From a virus, in the IMG/VR virus record IMGVR_UViG_3300034062_004288, positions 1-20,437 of that record: DNA of 20,437 nt; one strand, given 5' to 3'. Of this stretch, positions 6,352 through 13,217 are shown one piece after another; positions within the stretch are counted from its first letter, which is position 1, and the number at the start of each line of letters is the position of its first letter. A program made the translations under genes and the position numbers. The notes below the pieces were generated by a model that saw only the letters and a program-made list of their open reading frames with translations, was not told the DNA's origin and made no database searches.

Positions 6352-8265
6352 ATGATTCTCTGGATTGATTTTGAAACCCGTAGCCATTGCGACCTAAAGA
6401 AGCACGGCGTCTACAACTACGCGCAGGACGGTACAACCGAAGTGTTGTGTATGTCTTACGCGTTTGACGATGAAGATGTGCAGACGTGGACGTCCGGTCC
6501 ATTCCCCGAACGCGTACGCGACCACAAGGGCATGATTTACGCGCACAACGCAGCCTTTGAGCGTTTAATTTTTTGGTATGTGTTGCAGATTGATTTTAAG
6601 CTTGAGCAGTTCTTTTGTACCGCTGCCCAAGCCCGCGCTAACTGCGCGCCTGGTTCGCTTGAGGACGTGGGGCGCTTTGCAGGCGCAAGCATGAAAAAGG
6701 ATCACCGTGGCGCGCAACTTATCCGTGCGTTGTGCGTGCCGCCGTTTAAGGACGACCCTGCACTCATGCAGGAGCTAATAGAATATTGTGAGCAAGACGT
6801 GCGCGCCATGCGTGCGATTTCAAAAGGTCTGCGCACGTTGTCGGCAATTGAACTGGAGGATTACCATGTCAACGAAAGAATCAACGACCGCGGCGTCTTG
6901 GTGGACGTGCCTTTGTGCACAGCAGCCGTTGGATATTCCGAACGTGAAATCGAAGACATACAGTCCATTGTCCGAGAATCAACCAATGGAGAAATCACGT
7001 CGGTCCGCAGTCCGAAGATGCGCGAGTGGGTCAAAGAAAAAGTCGGCCCGCAAGCCCTAAAACTAATGGAGGTTGAAGATGGTAAGTACAGCATTGACAA
7101 GACAGTCCGCGCAAACCTTCTCGCGATGGACGACCCCGAAGAAGTACCGCCCAACGTCGCTGAAGTTATCCAGGCGGCCGACGATCTATGGGCGAGCTCG
7201 GTTGCTAAGTTCGCCCGCCTTAAAGACTTGGCGGACGTCGAGGATCACCGCGTTAGAGGCGCTTTTGTCTTCGCTGGCGGATCAGCTACTGGACGAGCTT
7301 CTAGCTACGGCGCCCAAGTCCACAACTTCACGCGAAAGTGCGCCGCTGAACCAGACTTGGTTAGGACAAGCATGGTTCGAGGACACTCCATCGTTCCCCA
7401 GTTTGGCAAAAGGATCACAGACGTCCTCAAGGGAATGCTTAGGCCGGCAATCATACCCGCTAAAGGAAAAGCCCTAATAGCGGCCGACTGGTCATCTATT
7501 GAAGCGCGCATGACCCCGTGGTTGTCCAATTGCGTGGCCGGCGATGCCAAGCTTGAATTGTTTGCGCGCGGCGAAGATGTTTATAAAGTCAACGCTGCCG
7601 TAACCTTTAATGTGCCAGTGTCCGAGGTCAACAAGGATCAACGCCAGATTGGAAAGGTTCAGGAACTTGCTTGCGGGTTTGCCGGTGGCGTGGGCGCTTT
7701 TGCAGCAATGGGACGCGCCTATGGTATTCACTTACCCGAGTCAGATGCGCGGCGCATGGTGGACGCTTGGCGGCGTGCTAATTCGTGGTCTGTACCCTAT
7801 TGGTCAAAGCTTGAGCACGCCTATACGGCCGCCATGCGGCACAAGGGGCATGAGTTTAGCGCGGGGCGTGTGACGTACCTGTTCGATGGTGTCCATCTAT
7901 GGTACGCTTTACCTTCGGGACGCGTCCTGTGTTACCCGTTTGCCAAAATCGAAGAAGAAGGTATCACTTATGCCAAAGCCGCTTGGAAACCCGCCGCCGA
8001 CGCCCGAGAATGGCCACGCGCAAGACTCTGGAAGGGACTTGCTTGCGAGAATATCACCCAAGCCGCTGCCAATGACGTGCTCCGATCCGCGCTACTACAA
8101 CTCGACGATGTCGTTCTTCACGTCCACGACGAAATCGTCATCGAATCCGCAGACCCCGAGCGCGCCCGCATCGAACTTGAGCGGGTGATGTGTACGCCGC
8201 CGGCTTGGGCAACTGGCCTACCCTTGGCTGTCGAGGCGAATATTATGCAAAGATACGGTAAGTAA
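6352..8265 (+). CDS. phage DNA polymerase, family A with 3'-5' exonuclease
   Basis: A 637-residue replicative polymerase. The N-terminal exonuclease has D6/E8 in WIDFETRS (Exo I), YAHNAAFE at 63-70 (Exo II) and YCEQD with D149 (Exo III). The polymerase domain has motif A ADWSSIEAR (D379), motif B around RQIGKVQELACGFAGG, and motif C HVHDE (D593). The order and length match phage-type Pol I enzymes lacking a 5' nuclease. The ATG at 6352 was chosen because ILWIDFET begins the exonuclease; the frame stays open to 6289, but those 21 residues match nothing. No clear ribosome site precedes 6352, so the true start deserves a check. The 107 bases before it hold no other gene. Confidence 0.95.
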   Translation: MILWIDFETRSHCDLKKHGVYNYAQDGTTEVLCMSYAFDDEDVQTWTSGPFPERVRDHKGMIYAHNAAFERLIFWYVLQIDFKLEQFFCTAAQARANCAPGSLEDVGRFAGASMKKDHRGAQLIRALCVPPFKDDPALMQELIEYCEQDVRAMRAISKGLRTLSAIELEDYHVNERINDRGVLVDVPLCTAAVGYSEREIEDIQSIVRESTNGEITSVRSPKMREWVKEKVGPQALKLMEVEDGKYSIDKTVRANLLAMDDPEEVPPNVAEVIQAADDLWASSVAKFARLKDLADVEDHRVRGAFVFAGGSATGRASSYGAQVHNFTRKCAAEPDLVRTSMVRGHSIVPQFGKRITDVLKGMLRPAIIPAKGKALIAADWSSIEARMTPWLSNCVAGDAKLELFARGEDVYKVNAAVTFNVPVSEVNKDQRQIGKVQELACGFAGGVGAFAAMGRAYGIHLPESDARRMVDAWRRANSWSVPYWSKLEHAYTAAMRHKGHEFSAGRVTYLFDGVHLWYALPSGRVLCYPFAKIEEEGITYAKAAWKPAADAREWPRARLWKGLACENITQAAANDVLRSALLQLDDVVLHVHDEIVIESADPERARIELERVMCTPPAWATGLPLAVEANIMQRYGK

Positions 8266-8270
8266 AAAAA

Positions 8271-8292
8271 AGACCACCGGCGAGGGTGGTCT
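8271..8292 (-). terminator. intrinsic terminator for leftward transcripts
   Basis: A perfect 8-base stem (AGACCACC with GGTGGTCT) closes a 6-base loop. On the minus strand it is followed by a run of Ts continuing from the stem, the form of an intrinsic terminator. On the plus strand the hairpin is preceded by As and followed by AAAC, so it should not stop rightward transcription from the polymerase into the primase gene. There is no leftward gene between here and 10611, so its target would be antisense RNA reading through from the 10.6-13.2 kb operon. In the rightward mRNA it would form a hairpin just before the primase ribosome site. Confidence 0.75.
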
Positions 8293-8312
8293 AAACATCT
8301 AGGAGTATTACT

Positions 8313-10610
8313 ATGAACTTTTTTGAGTATATTACAAAATTAGCCCCTGAGGGCGAAACCGTCTTATTTGTGCGACAAAAGCCGCAGCTAAAGGATGGCG
8401 CCTACCAATTCCACGCCGATGGCGCGATGAAGTGCACTTGGCCAGCCTCACTGCCCGAGAAGTACAACGGCAAGGGTGCGTGGTACGCCAATACGGCTAT
8501 GTTTATCGTGAGCCGTTTTAAAGATGGGCACCCGTCTGCGTCCATCGCCAACTGCGAGCGTGTCGGCTTTTTAGTGCTAGATGATGTCGGCACTAAATCC
8601 AAGCTGCCTCCGATCGAGCCCACTTGGAAAATCGAAACCTCCCCCGACAATTACCAGTGGGGCTACACCTTTGCGTTGGACGATCACCCGACCGTTGACG
8701 AATTCACCGCCGCTATCAAGGCGATTGCAGAGGCCGGCTACACCGACCCAGGGGCTACGAACGCCGTGCGCAATTTCCGGCTTCCTGAGTCGGTTAACTT
8801 AAAGCCTGGGCGCGACAATTTTGCCGCACGTTTAACCGAGTTTCACCCCGAGCGTGAGTTTAGCCTCGCCCAGATATGTGAGGCGTTAGAAGTCACCCCC
8901 GCCCCGATCGAGAACGCACGCTTTACACCCATACGCGTCGCAGACGATGGTAATGATGATGTCGTGATCTGGCTAAGCTCGAATAAACTTGTGCTCTCAC
9001 GCCCCAACCCCGAGGGTTGGATGGGGGTAGTGTGCCCCAACAACGCCGAGCATACCGACGGTAACCCCGAGGGTCGTTACAACCCCTCAATGCGCGCCTA
9101 CTGCTGTCTGCACTCGCATTGCCTAGACTTTGACTCGCAGACCTACCTAAACTGGGTAGCCGACCAAGGCGGTCCCGAGCACGCCCCAGGCCTTAGAGAC
9201 GAATTGCTCGCTTCCATGATGACGGGTGCGCTATCCAAATTGCAACCCACCGAGGCCTTCCCCGACCGTGCCGCTGAGATTATTGCGCAAGTCGAGCGCA
9301 AACAGCTTGGGCGCCTTGAAAAGGCCGAGTGGTTTACCCGTTTTGCTTACATCCAGAACGACGACAGTTATTTTGATATGGTCGAGCGCCGCGAAGTGTC
9401 ACGCTCAAGCTTTAACGCGATTTTTCGTCATATAGACTGCAAGAGTATCAACAACGCCAAGCGCCGTATTGAAGCTTCCGTATCATTTGACGAAAACCGA
9501 AACCAGTGCGGCGCCCCCTCCCTTGTAGGTGTCACCTACGCCGCGGGCGATAACGTGATCGTCGAGCGCAACGGCCTAACCTACGGTAACCGGTGGCGTG
9601 ATTTGCGCCCTGCGGCCGCCGCGGCCGATGTCACCCCGTGGCTCGAGCACTGTAAGCGCTTGGTGCCCGACCCCGCCGAGCTCAAGCATATATTCGATGT
9701 AATGGCCTTTACCCTACGCAACCCTAAGATCAAGCTTAATCACGCCGTGCTGCATGGCGGGCACCAGGGCTCGGGCAAGGACTCAATGTGGGCGCCCTTG
9801 TTTTGGGGTATCCGTGGCGTTAATGATGAGAACGTGCGAATTATGACGGCCGCGCAGTTGTTTAGCCAATTCCATTACCAATTAGAAACCGAAATCCTAG
9901 TCTTAAACGAATTACGCGAGCCCGAGGCGCGCGAGCGCCGAGCGCTTGCCAATATGCTTAAGCCCATAATTGCAGCACCCCCCGACACCCTGACGGTCAA
10001 TCGCAAGGGTTTGCACCCCTTCGATATGCCAAACCGCTTGTTTGTACTGGCCTTTTCGAACGACAGGGTAAGCATTACCCTAGACTCGGACGACCGCCGG
10101 TGGTTTTGCGTGTGGTCTAACGCCCCCAAGATGGAACCTGAGGAAAGCGCGCGCCTGTGGGCATGGTATGGCGCCGGCGGGTTGGCCGCGTGCACTGCGT
10201 GGCTTTATGCGCGTGACGTGAGCGCTTTTAATCCGGCCGCATCGCCCCCTGTAACTGACTTTAAGCGCAGCATGATTGAACAGGGTATGAGTAGCGCCGA
10301 GGCGTGGCTATACTCGCAGATATGCGAGCGCCAAGGCGAATTTGCCCGCGGCGTGATAGCAGGACCCTTTCAGGCGATTTGCGCGCGCCTAGCGGGCTCG
10401 GCGCCCTTGGGTGTAAAGACACCGCCGGCCGCGCTTATGCACGCGTTACAGGAGGCCGAGTGGATAGACTGCGGACGGGTAATGTCAACGGAATTGACGA
10501 CTAAAAAGCATATATTCGCGGCGCCCGATATGGCGCGACAGTACACTAAGTCCGATTTGCGGCGGATGGTGGAGACACCACCACCCCCTAAGATAGTCAA
10601 GACGGCCTGA
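8313..10610 (+). CDS. primase/helicase, RepB-like primase plus DUF5906-type helicase
   Basis: A 765-residue fusion likely to prime and unwind at the fork. The N-terminal third (through residue about 190, including FLVLDDVGTKSK and the RNFRLPESVNLK segment) resembles RepB-type/AEP primases of mobile elements. A Cys/His cluster follows (VCPNNAEH to AYCCLHSHC, about residues 240-272), probably binding zinc. The C-terminal half is a superfamily 3-type helicase of the DUF5906 group: Walker A GGHQGSGKD (482-490), Walker B ILVLNE (528-533) and the NRLFVLAFSNDRVSI sensor block, then DDRRWFCVWS. AGGAG lies 7 bases before ATG 8313. Its stop abuts the stop of a convergent micropeptide gene with no gap. 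Confidence 0.9.
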   Translation: MNFFEYITKLAPEGETVLFVRQKPQLKDGAYQFHADGAMKCTWPASLPEKYNGKGAWYANTAMFIVSRFKDGHPSASIANCERVGFLVLDDVGTKSKLPPIEPTWKIETSPDNYQWGYTFALDDHPTVDEFTAAIKAIAEAGYTDPGATNAVRNFRLPESVNLKPGRDNFAARLTEFHPEREFSLAQICEALEVTPAPIENARFTPIRVADDGNDDVVIWLSSNKLVLSRPNPEGWMGVVCPNNAEHTDGNPEGRYNPSMRAYCCLHSHCLDFDSQTYLNWVADQGGPEHAPGLRDELLASMMTGALSKLQPTEAFPDRAAEIIAQVERKQLGRLEKAEWFTRFAYIQNDDSYFDMVERREVSRSSFNAIFRHIDCKSINNAKRRIEASVSFDENRNQCGAPSLVGVTYAAGDNVIVERNGLTYGNRWRDLRPAAAAADVTPWLEHCKRLVPDPAELKHIFDVMAFTLRNPKIKLNHAVLHGGHQGSGKDSMWAPLFWGIRGVNDENVRIMTAAQLFSQFHYQLETEILVLNELREPEARERRALANMLKPIIAAPPDTLTVNRKGLHPFDMPNRLFVLAFSNDRVSITLDSDDRRWFCVWSNAPKMEPEESARLWAWYGAGGLAACTAWLYARDVSAFNPAASPPVTDFKRSMIEQGMSSAEAWLYSQICERQGEFARGVIAGPFQAICARLAGSAPLGVKTPPAALMHALQEAEWIDCGRVMSTELTTKKHIFAAPDMARQYTKSDLRRMVETPPPPKIVKTA

Positions 10611-10673
10611 TTACAGGTCGAAAGTCAGAATCATTAGAATGACTATTGCGGCCGCGATTAGTGAATAGGTCAT
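10611..10673 (-). CDS. 20-residue membrane micropeptide (putative)
   Basis: The minus strand encodes MTYSLIAAAIVILMILTFDL, a 20-residue peptide that is almost entirely one transmembrane helix. Its ATG overlaps the stop of the upstream gene by ATGA, as for its operon neighbours, and AAGGGG lies 11 bases upstream, a little far. Its TAA is directly adjacent to the primase TGA on the other strand. It is the last cistron of the leftward accessory operon. Small phage membrane peptides of this type include antiholins, superinfection-exclusion and host-modifying peptides; nothing here chooses between these. Because it is so short, the frame could be accidental. Confidence 0.45.
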   Translation of the reverse strand: MTYSLIAAAIVILMILTFDL

Positions 10674-10885
10674 AACGGCAGTAACCCCTTAAATAGGGGG
10701 TGCACGTTATCCCAATACGCGCCGATATCGCGCGGATATAGCGGGCGCAGGGTCCCGCTTTCGTCCATTGAGCGCGCGTAGACGTACCCGCTTTTCTGGT
10801 CGTATGAGTCAACGGTATACGGCCGATTTTTAACGTGCACGACGTCGCCATGCTCTACCGGCCGGCCATTAGTGTATTTAATCAT
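10670..10885 (-). CDS. hypothetical protein with beta-barrel-like pattern (71 aa)
   Basis: A 71-residue soluble protein. The segment GDVVHVKNRPYTVDSYDQ, then SGYVYARSMDESG, alternates hydrophobic and polar residues as in a small SH3-like barrel, with a Pro/Trp-rich end. No catalytic residues or metal ligands are seen and I do not recognise the family. ATG 10885 overlaps the upstream stop (ATGA), with GAGGTG 5 bases upstream. The last codons include a CCCCT/AGGGG mini-hairpin that could mask the ribosome site of the micropeptide that follows. Confidence 0.7.
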   Translation of the reverse strand: MIKYTNGRPVEHGDVVHVKNRPYTVDSYDQKSGYVYARSMDESGTLRPLYPRDIGAYWDNVHPLFKGLLPL

Positions 10886-11055
10886 TCCATCACCTCATTT
10901 TGTTTACGAACCTCTGCAATGGCTTTTTGTGCATTTGTCAGGGTTTCTAAATCATGTTCGTGGCTATCATTTGATGGCTCTTGTTCGTCAACAAAATACT
11001 CTGCAAGGGTCAATGCAAATTCGATTGCTTGAAATTGCTCTTTCGTAATATTCAT
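10882..11055 (-). CDS. small acidic helical protein (57 aa)
   Basis: Translation between two established neighbours gives a 57-residue acidic protein: MNITKEQFQAIEFALTLAEY, an Asp/Glu/His-rich centre (DEQEPSNDSHEHD), and a second helix NAQKAIAEVRKQNEV. It looks like a helical hairpin with a charged turn. Start and stop both overlap neighbouring genes by ATGA. The composition is more AT-rich than the adjacent cistrons, a possible sign of separate acquisition. Function unknown. Confidence 0.68.
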   Translation of the reverse strand: MNITKEQFQAIEFALTLAEYFVDEQEPSNDSHEHDLETLTNAQKAIAEVRKQNEVME

Positions 11056-11264
11056 TCTGTCACCTCAGCTATGCGATAGTCTTCAGGGTTATAACTGTCA
11101 ATATGCTTTTCTTTATACGCTTGTTTTAACTCGGATAAATAAAGGTCGAGCTCCTCTTGCGCCTCTTTAAGCGTGTTAAACGCGAGCGGGTACCCGTCTT
11201 CATCGGTCGAGCAATTTACCCAGCCGGTCACGAACGTATCGGTTTCAATTACGTACTTAATCAT
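11052..11264 (-). CDS. hypothetical protein (70 aa)
   Basis: A 70-residue protein starting MIKYVIETDTFVTGWVNCST, with a beta-hairpin-like N-terminal half (FVTGWVNC, then YPLAFNTLKEAQ) and a long charged helix (EELDLYLSELKQAYKEK). The beta-then-helix arrangement with FNTLKEAQEELD resembles small phage proteins that begin with a strand pair and end in a helix; I know no function. It is coupled by ATGA on both sides within the leftward operon. Confidence 0.72.
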   Translation of the reverse strand: MIKYVIETDTFVTGWVNCSTDEDGYPLAFNTLKEAQEELDLYLSELKQAYKEKHIDSYNPEDYRIAEVTE

Positions 11265-11551
11265 TTTGTGAGCTCCAATAGTTGTACTTCAATATCGCAA
11301 ATTAGCGCGTTATAAGCTTCGCTGTCGTCGTCTAACCCTTGCGATAGCCTATATTCATCAATTACGCGCAGCGCGGCGCTTATGGCCGCTATATCGCTTT
11401 TAGGCGGAGGGTTTTCTTTTATTGATGCATAGCCCTGCGCGTAAGCTTCGCGCGCAGTGGCGCCGAATATATTCATTAAAGGTTTACCCTGTAACGCATC
11501 GCGCCGGCCTTGGCGCCTAGCAATGGCCTGTTTTATCTCAGAAGTATTCAT
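11261..11551 (-). CDS. hypothetical protein (96 aa)
   Basis: A 96-residue soluble protein. The N-terminal half is basic (IKQAIARRQGRRDALQGKP) with AREAYAQGYASIKE, a segment resembling the ARDYAQGYA part of the DUF6378-like protein at 1139-1486, which may indicate shared building blocks or simply similar helices. The C-terminal half is helical and acidic (IDEYRLSQGLDDDSEAYNAL). No enzyme motif is recognised. Coupled at both ends by ATGA overlaps. Confidence 0.72.
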   Translation of the reverse strand: MNTSEIKQAIARRQGRRDALQGKPLMNIFGATAREAYAQGYASIKENPPPKSDIAAISAALRVIDEYRLSQGLDDDSEAYNALICDIEVQLLELTK

Positions 11552-11703
11552 GCTTTAGGCTCCAATACGATTTTTAGAAATTGAATAACCTTATCAGCGT
11601 CGAATTCGGACGAATCAGGGTTTGTGAGTAAATCTAGCGCGCGCTCGCAGCCTAAACGGAAGGCCGCGTATTGTGCAAGTAATTCCAATTGGTGGTTAGT
11701 CAT
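11548..11703 (-). CDS. small helical protein (51 aa)
   Basis: A 51-residue protein, MTNHQLELLAQYAAFRLGCE followed by RALDLLTNPDSSEFDADKVI. The open frame extends to 11799, but the ATG at 11703 has AAGGGG 6 bases upstream and gives a coherent two-helix protein, while the extension would overlap the upstream gene extensively. It begins 10 bases after the neighbouring stop and ends in an ATGA overlap. The leader CTATTTAAGGGG is also found before the 20-residue micropeptide. Function unknown. Confidence 0.68.
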   Translation of the reverse strand: MTNHQLELLAQYAAFRLGCERALDLLTNPDSSEFDADKVIQFLKIVLEPKA

Positions 11704-11713
11704 GTTCGGCCCC

Positions 11714-11938
11714 TTAAATAGTGCAACAACCACAGCATGGCGCATCGATGCACCGGCCGCGCGCGTTACGATAGAACGTGCGGGCCTTGTCGCCGTCAAA
11801 TAGCGTTATGCTTTCCGATCGATTCTCGGCCACTAGCACGGCCTTTTTTGTGGCCCTGCTATAGTCGATCAAGTCGCCGGCGCTAAACGGCCGGCCCGTG
11901 GCCGAGCATACGCCGGCGTATTTCGCATTCATTCTCAT
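11714..11938 (-). CDS. small Cys-rich protein (74 aa), possible treble-clef-like fold
   Basis: A 74-residue protein with NAKYAGVCSATGRPFSAGDL near the N-terminus: Cys followed by TG and an aGDxIDY turn resembles the start of the small zinc-ribbon-like proteins that read 'kyaG.C..tG..i..Gd.I'. Here the usual second Cys of a CxxC is replaced by Thr-Gly (CSATG). Four more cysteines lie at the C-terminus (CIDAPCCGCC). Metal binding is therefore possible but the ligand set is unusual. A second in-frame ATG at 11932 is an alternative start. ATGA overlap with the gene upstream. Confidence 0.68.
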   Translation of the reverse strand: MRMNAKYAGVCSATGRPFSAGDLIDYSRATKKAVLVAENRSESITLFDGDKARTFYRNARGRCIDAPCCGCCTI

Positions 11939-12093
11939 TTTGAATAGTCCTTAAGGTTAGCTATTGCAAGCGCGGCCGTGCGGCCGTAAGCGTTATTACC
12001 CCATCGATCAGTAGCGCGATAATACGGCTCAAAATAACCGCCGTATTCGTTACCTTGAGGAAAATACAAGTCGTTTAGCCTAGTAATAATCAT
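11935..12093 (-). CDS. hypothetical protein, aromatic-rich (52 aa)
   Basis: Translation of the minus strand between two ATGA overlaps gives a 52-residue protein: MIITRLNDLYFPQGNEYGGY, then FEPYYRATDRWGNNAYGRTA and a short helix ending YSK. Seven tyrosines and two tryptophan/phenylalanine-type clusters make the composition distinctive. I do not recognise the family. The tight coupling to the 238-residue Cys-rich gene upstream suggests related expression, not necessarily related function. Confidence 0.65.
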   Translation of the reverse strand: MIITRLNDLYFPQGNEYGGYFEPYYRATDRWGNNAYGRTAALAIANLKDYSK

Positions 12094-12806
12094 TTTGCAG
12101 TGCTCCGATAGAATTTAATGGCCGCCTCGGCCTTTTTAGTACCCGTACCATGCGCGGGAAAACCGATAACGGCCTTACGGTCCTCAATAGCGCACAAACC
12201 GCACGTTTTGCACGTCACATCGTCTCGGATAGTGGCCGGACAAATAACCACACGTCGGCCGGCCGGCGTCGTCGTGTTTTCGGTTTGGGTAGAATCTAGC
12301 ACGACGACGACGGGCCCGATCTCGAGATCCGCAAGCGCGTCGGCGTGCTCTAGCGTGTTAGCGCTTAAATTGACGGTAAAACCCCAATCGTTGCAGCCCT
12401 TAATATATTTCGCATTGTCGCCAAGTGTAGGGTCGCAATGGGTATAGGCAATAACGCGCTTACCCATATTGGCCTGTACTAGGTGCCCAAGCGCTTCGCC
12501 GTCTATATGGCCGGCCTGATTAGGTAAGTCGCCGGCTTGGCCATATCGCCATAACGTGCCGGCCGGTAGCGCTTCAATAGCATTACAAAACGTAGGCCAG
12601 TCAGTGCCGGCCGTGCCATTGTCGACGCGGTTCCAGAGAAAATTCAGGCCGTAATTTTCAGCATAGCAACCGGCCTTTTTAAACGGGCACACGTCGGGGC
12701 ACGTTTTGCGCGACGTCGTGCTAACGGGTATCGGTCCCGTTTTGGCGTTAGTGCTTTTAGGCGTGAGATGGACTTGGTATTGATTAACGCAAGAGTACTT
12801 AGTCAT
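12090..12806 (-). CDS. Cys-rich phage protein, DUF7227/GP88-like
   Basis: A 238-residue protein that resembles a phage family I know as DUF7227 or gp88-like. Its N-terminal part reads LTPKSTNAKTGPIPVST followed by the cysteine block C36-x4-C40... (TCPDVCPFKKAGCYAE), and a second block near the C-terminus is CPATIRDDVTCKTCGLCA. The middle alternates strands and helices (LWRYGQAGDLP, KRVIAYTHCDP, FTVNLSANT, GPVVVVLDS), suggesting a TIM-barrel-like fold with a metal or Fe-S centre. An anomalous radical-SAM-like architecture is conceivable, but the canonical CxxxCxxC is not present, so enzymatic activity is unproven. It is the largest gene of the leftward accessory operon and is unusually rich in GGCC. 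Confidence 0.75.
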   Translation of the reverse strand: MTKYSCVNQYQVHLTPKSTNAKTGPIPVSTTSRKTCPDVCPFKKAGCYAENYGLNFLWNRVDNGTAGTDWPTFCNAIEALPAGTLWRYGQAGDLPNQAGHIDGEALGHLVQANMGKRVIAYTHCDPTLGDNAKYIKGCNDWGFTVNLSANTLEHADALADLEIGPVVVVLDSTQTENTTTPAGRRVVICPATIRDDVTCKTCGLCAIEDRKAVIGFPAHGTGTKKAEAAIKFYRSTAK

Positions 12807-12828
12807 AGTAAGATTACCTTAGTTTAGA

Positions 12829-12924
12829 TTAACGTGCTAATTCAGTGACAAACCAGTCAACAAAAAACAGGATCTCAGCGGTAATGAAAACAAAACAAAA
12901 AACATTCAGGAATTTGCGTGTCAT
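12829..12924 (-). CDS. 31-residue membrane micropeptide
   Basis: A short frame preceded by TTGGAG 7 bases before ATG encodes MTRKFLNVFCFVFITAEILF and a further FVDWFVTELAR. A positively charged start, about 20 hydrophobic residues rich in Phe, and a short tail indicate a single-pass inner-membrane peptide. The strong ribosome site and its place between two genes of the leftward operon support translation. Role unknown; candidates include host envelope modification, superinfection exclusion or lysis control. Confidence 0.6.
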   Translation of the reverse strand: MTRKFLNVFCFVFITAEILFFVDWFVTELAR

Positions 12925-12942
12925 AGTAGGACTCCAAAGTGT

Positions 12943-12958
12943 GGCCGCTTGCGCGGCC
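12943..12958 (-). other. GC-only hairpin with GCAA tetraloop
   Basis: In the leftward transcript GGCCGC pairs with GCGGCC around a GCAA loop, a GNRA tetraloop on a six-base all-GC stem. It lies between the stop of the 62-residue gene and the ribosome site of the 31-residue micropeptide. No U-tract follows, so it is not an intrinsic terminator; an RNA processing, stability or pause role is possible. Confidence 0.5.
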
Positions 12959-12966
12959 GTTTAAGT

Positions 12967-13155
12967 TTAGATAATGAAATGAGGGTTAGACGTGAGCTCG
13001 TATGCGAGCGCTAATTTCAAAAGCGCGTCTTGTTGCGAGCGCTTGAGCGCTGCGCGGTACAGGCCGGAAATCACGCGCGCGGCGCTGTCGTTGTTGCCGC
13101 TGTTAGCGTGTTTGAGGGCCATTGCTACAATCTTGAATTGCTGTTTGTTTAGCAT
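12967..13155 (-). CDS. small basic helical protein, first gene of leftward operon (62 aa)
   Basis: A 62-residue protein, MLNKQQFKIVAMALKHANSG, then NNDSAARVISGLYRAALKRS and LLKLALAYELTSNP. Three or four helices are predicted by eye, with a basic surface. GGAG lies 8 bases before ATG 13155. As promoter-proximal gene next to the repeat-filled control region it could be a DNA-binding regulator or a host take-over protein, but no clear helix-turn-helix is seen. I do not recognise the family. Confidence 0.72.
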   Translation of the reverse strand: MLNKQQFKIVAMALKHANSGNNDSAARVISGLYRAALKRSQQDALLKLALAYELTSNPHFII

Positions 13156-13188
13156 TTTTTGAGCTCCAATTAGTTAACCAACAACTGC

Positions 13189-13217
13189 AGTGTAAACTAA
13201 TGTTTTACAGTTTGCAA
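13189..13217 (-). promoter_or_regulatory. promoter for the leftward accessory operon
   Basis: On the minus strand TTGCAA (13217-13212), a 17-base spacer and TACACT (13194-13189) form a sigma-70-like promoter, with expected start near 13182 and a leader of about 25 bases before the first gene. A second, weaker set upstream (TTGTGA, 17 bases, TATAAG) may act in tandem. The -35 box overlaps the left arm of the 11-base inverted repeat, so a protein bound there should block transcription. Confidence 0.55.

Noticed and set aside
8271-8292. Terminator for the rightward DNA polymerase transcript
   Set aside because: On the plus strand the hairpin is preceded by As and followed by AAAC, with no T-tract. 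The T-tract exists only on the minus strand.
11261-11551. Homology between the 96-residue protein and the DUF6378-like protein
   Set aside because: Only a short AR(E/D)(A/Y)YAQGYA segment is shared; this is not enough to claim common origin.
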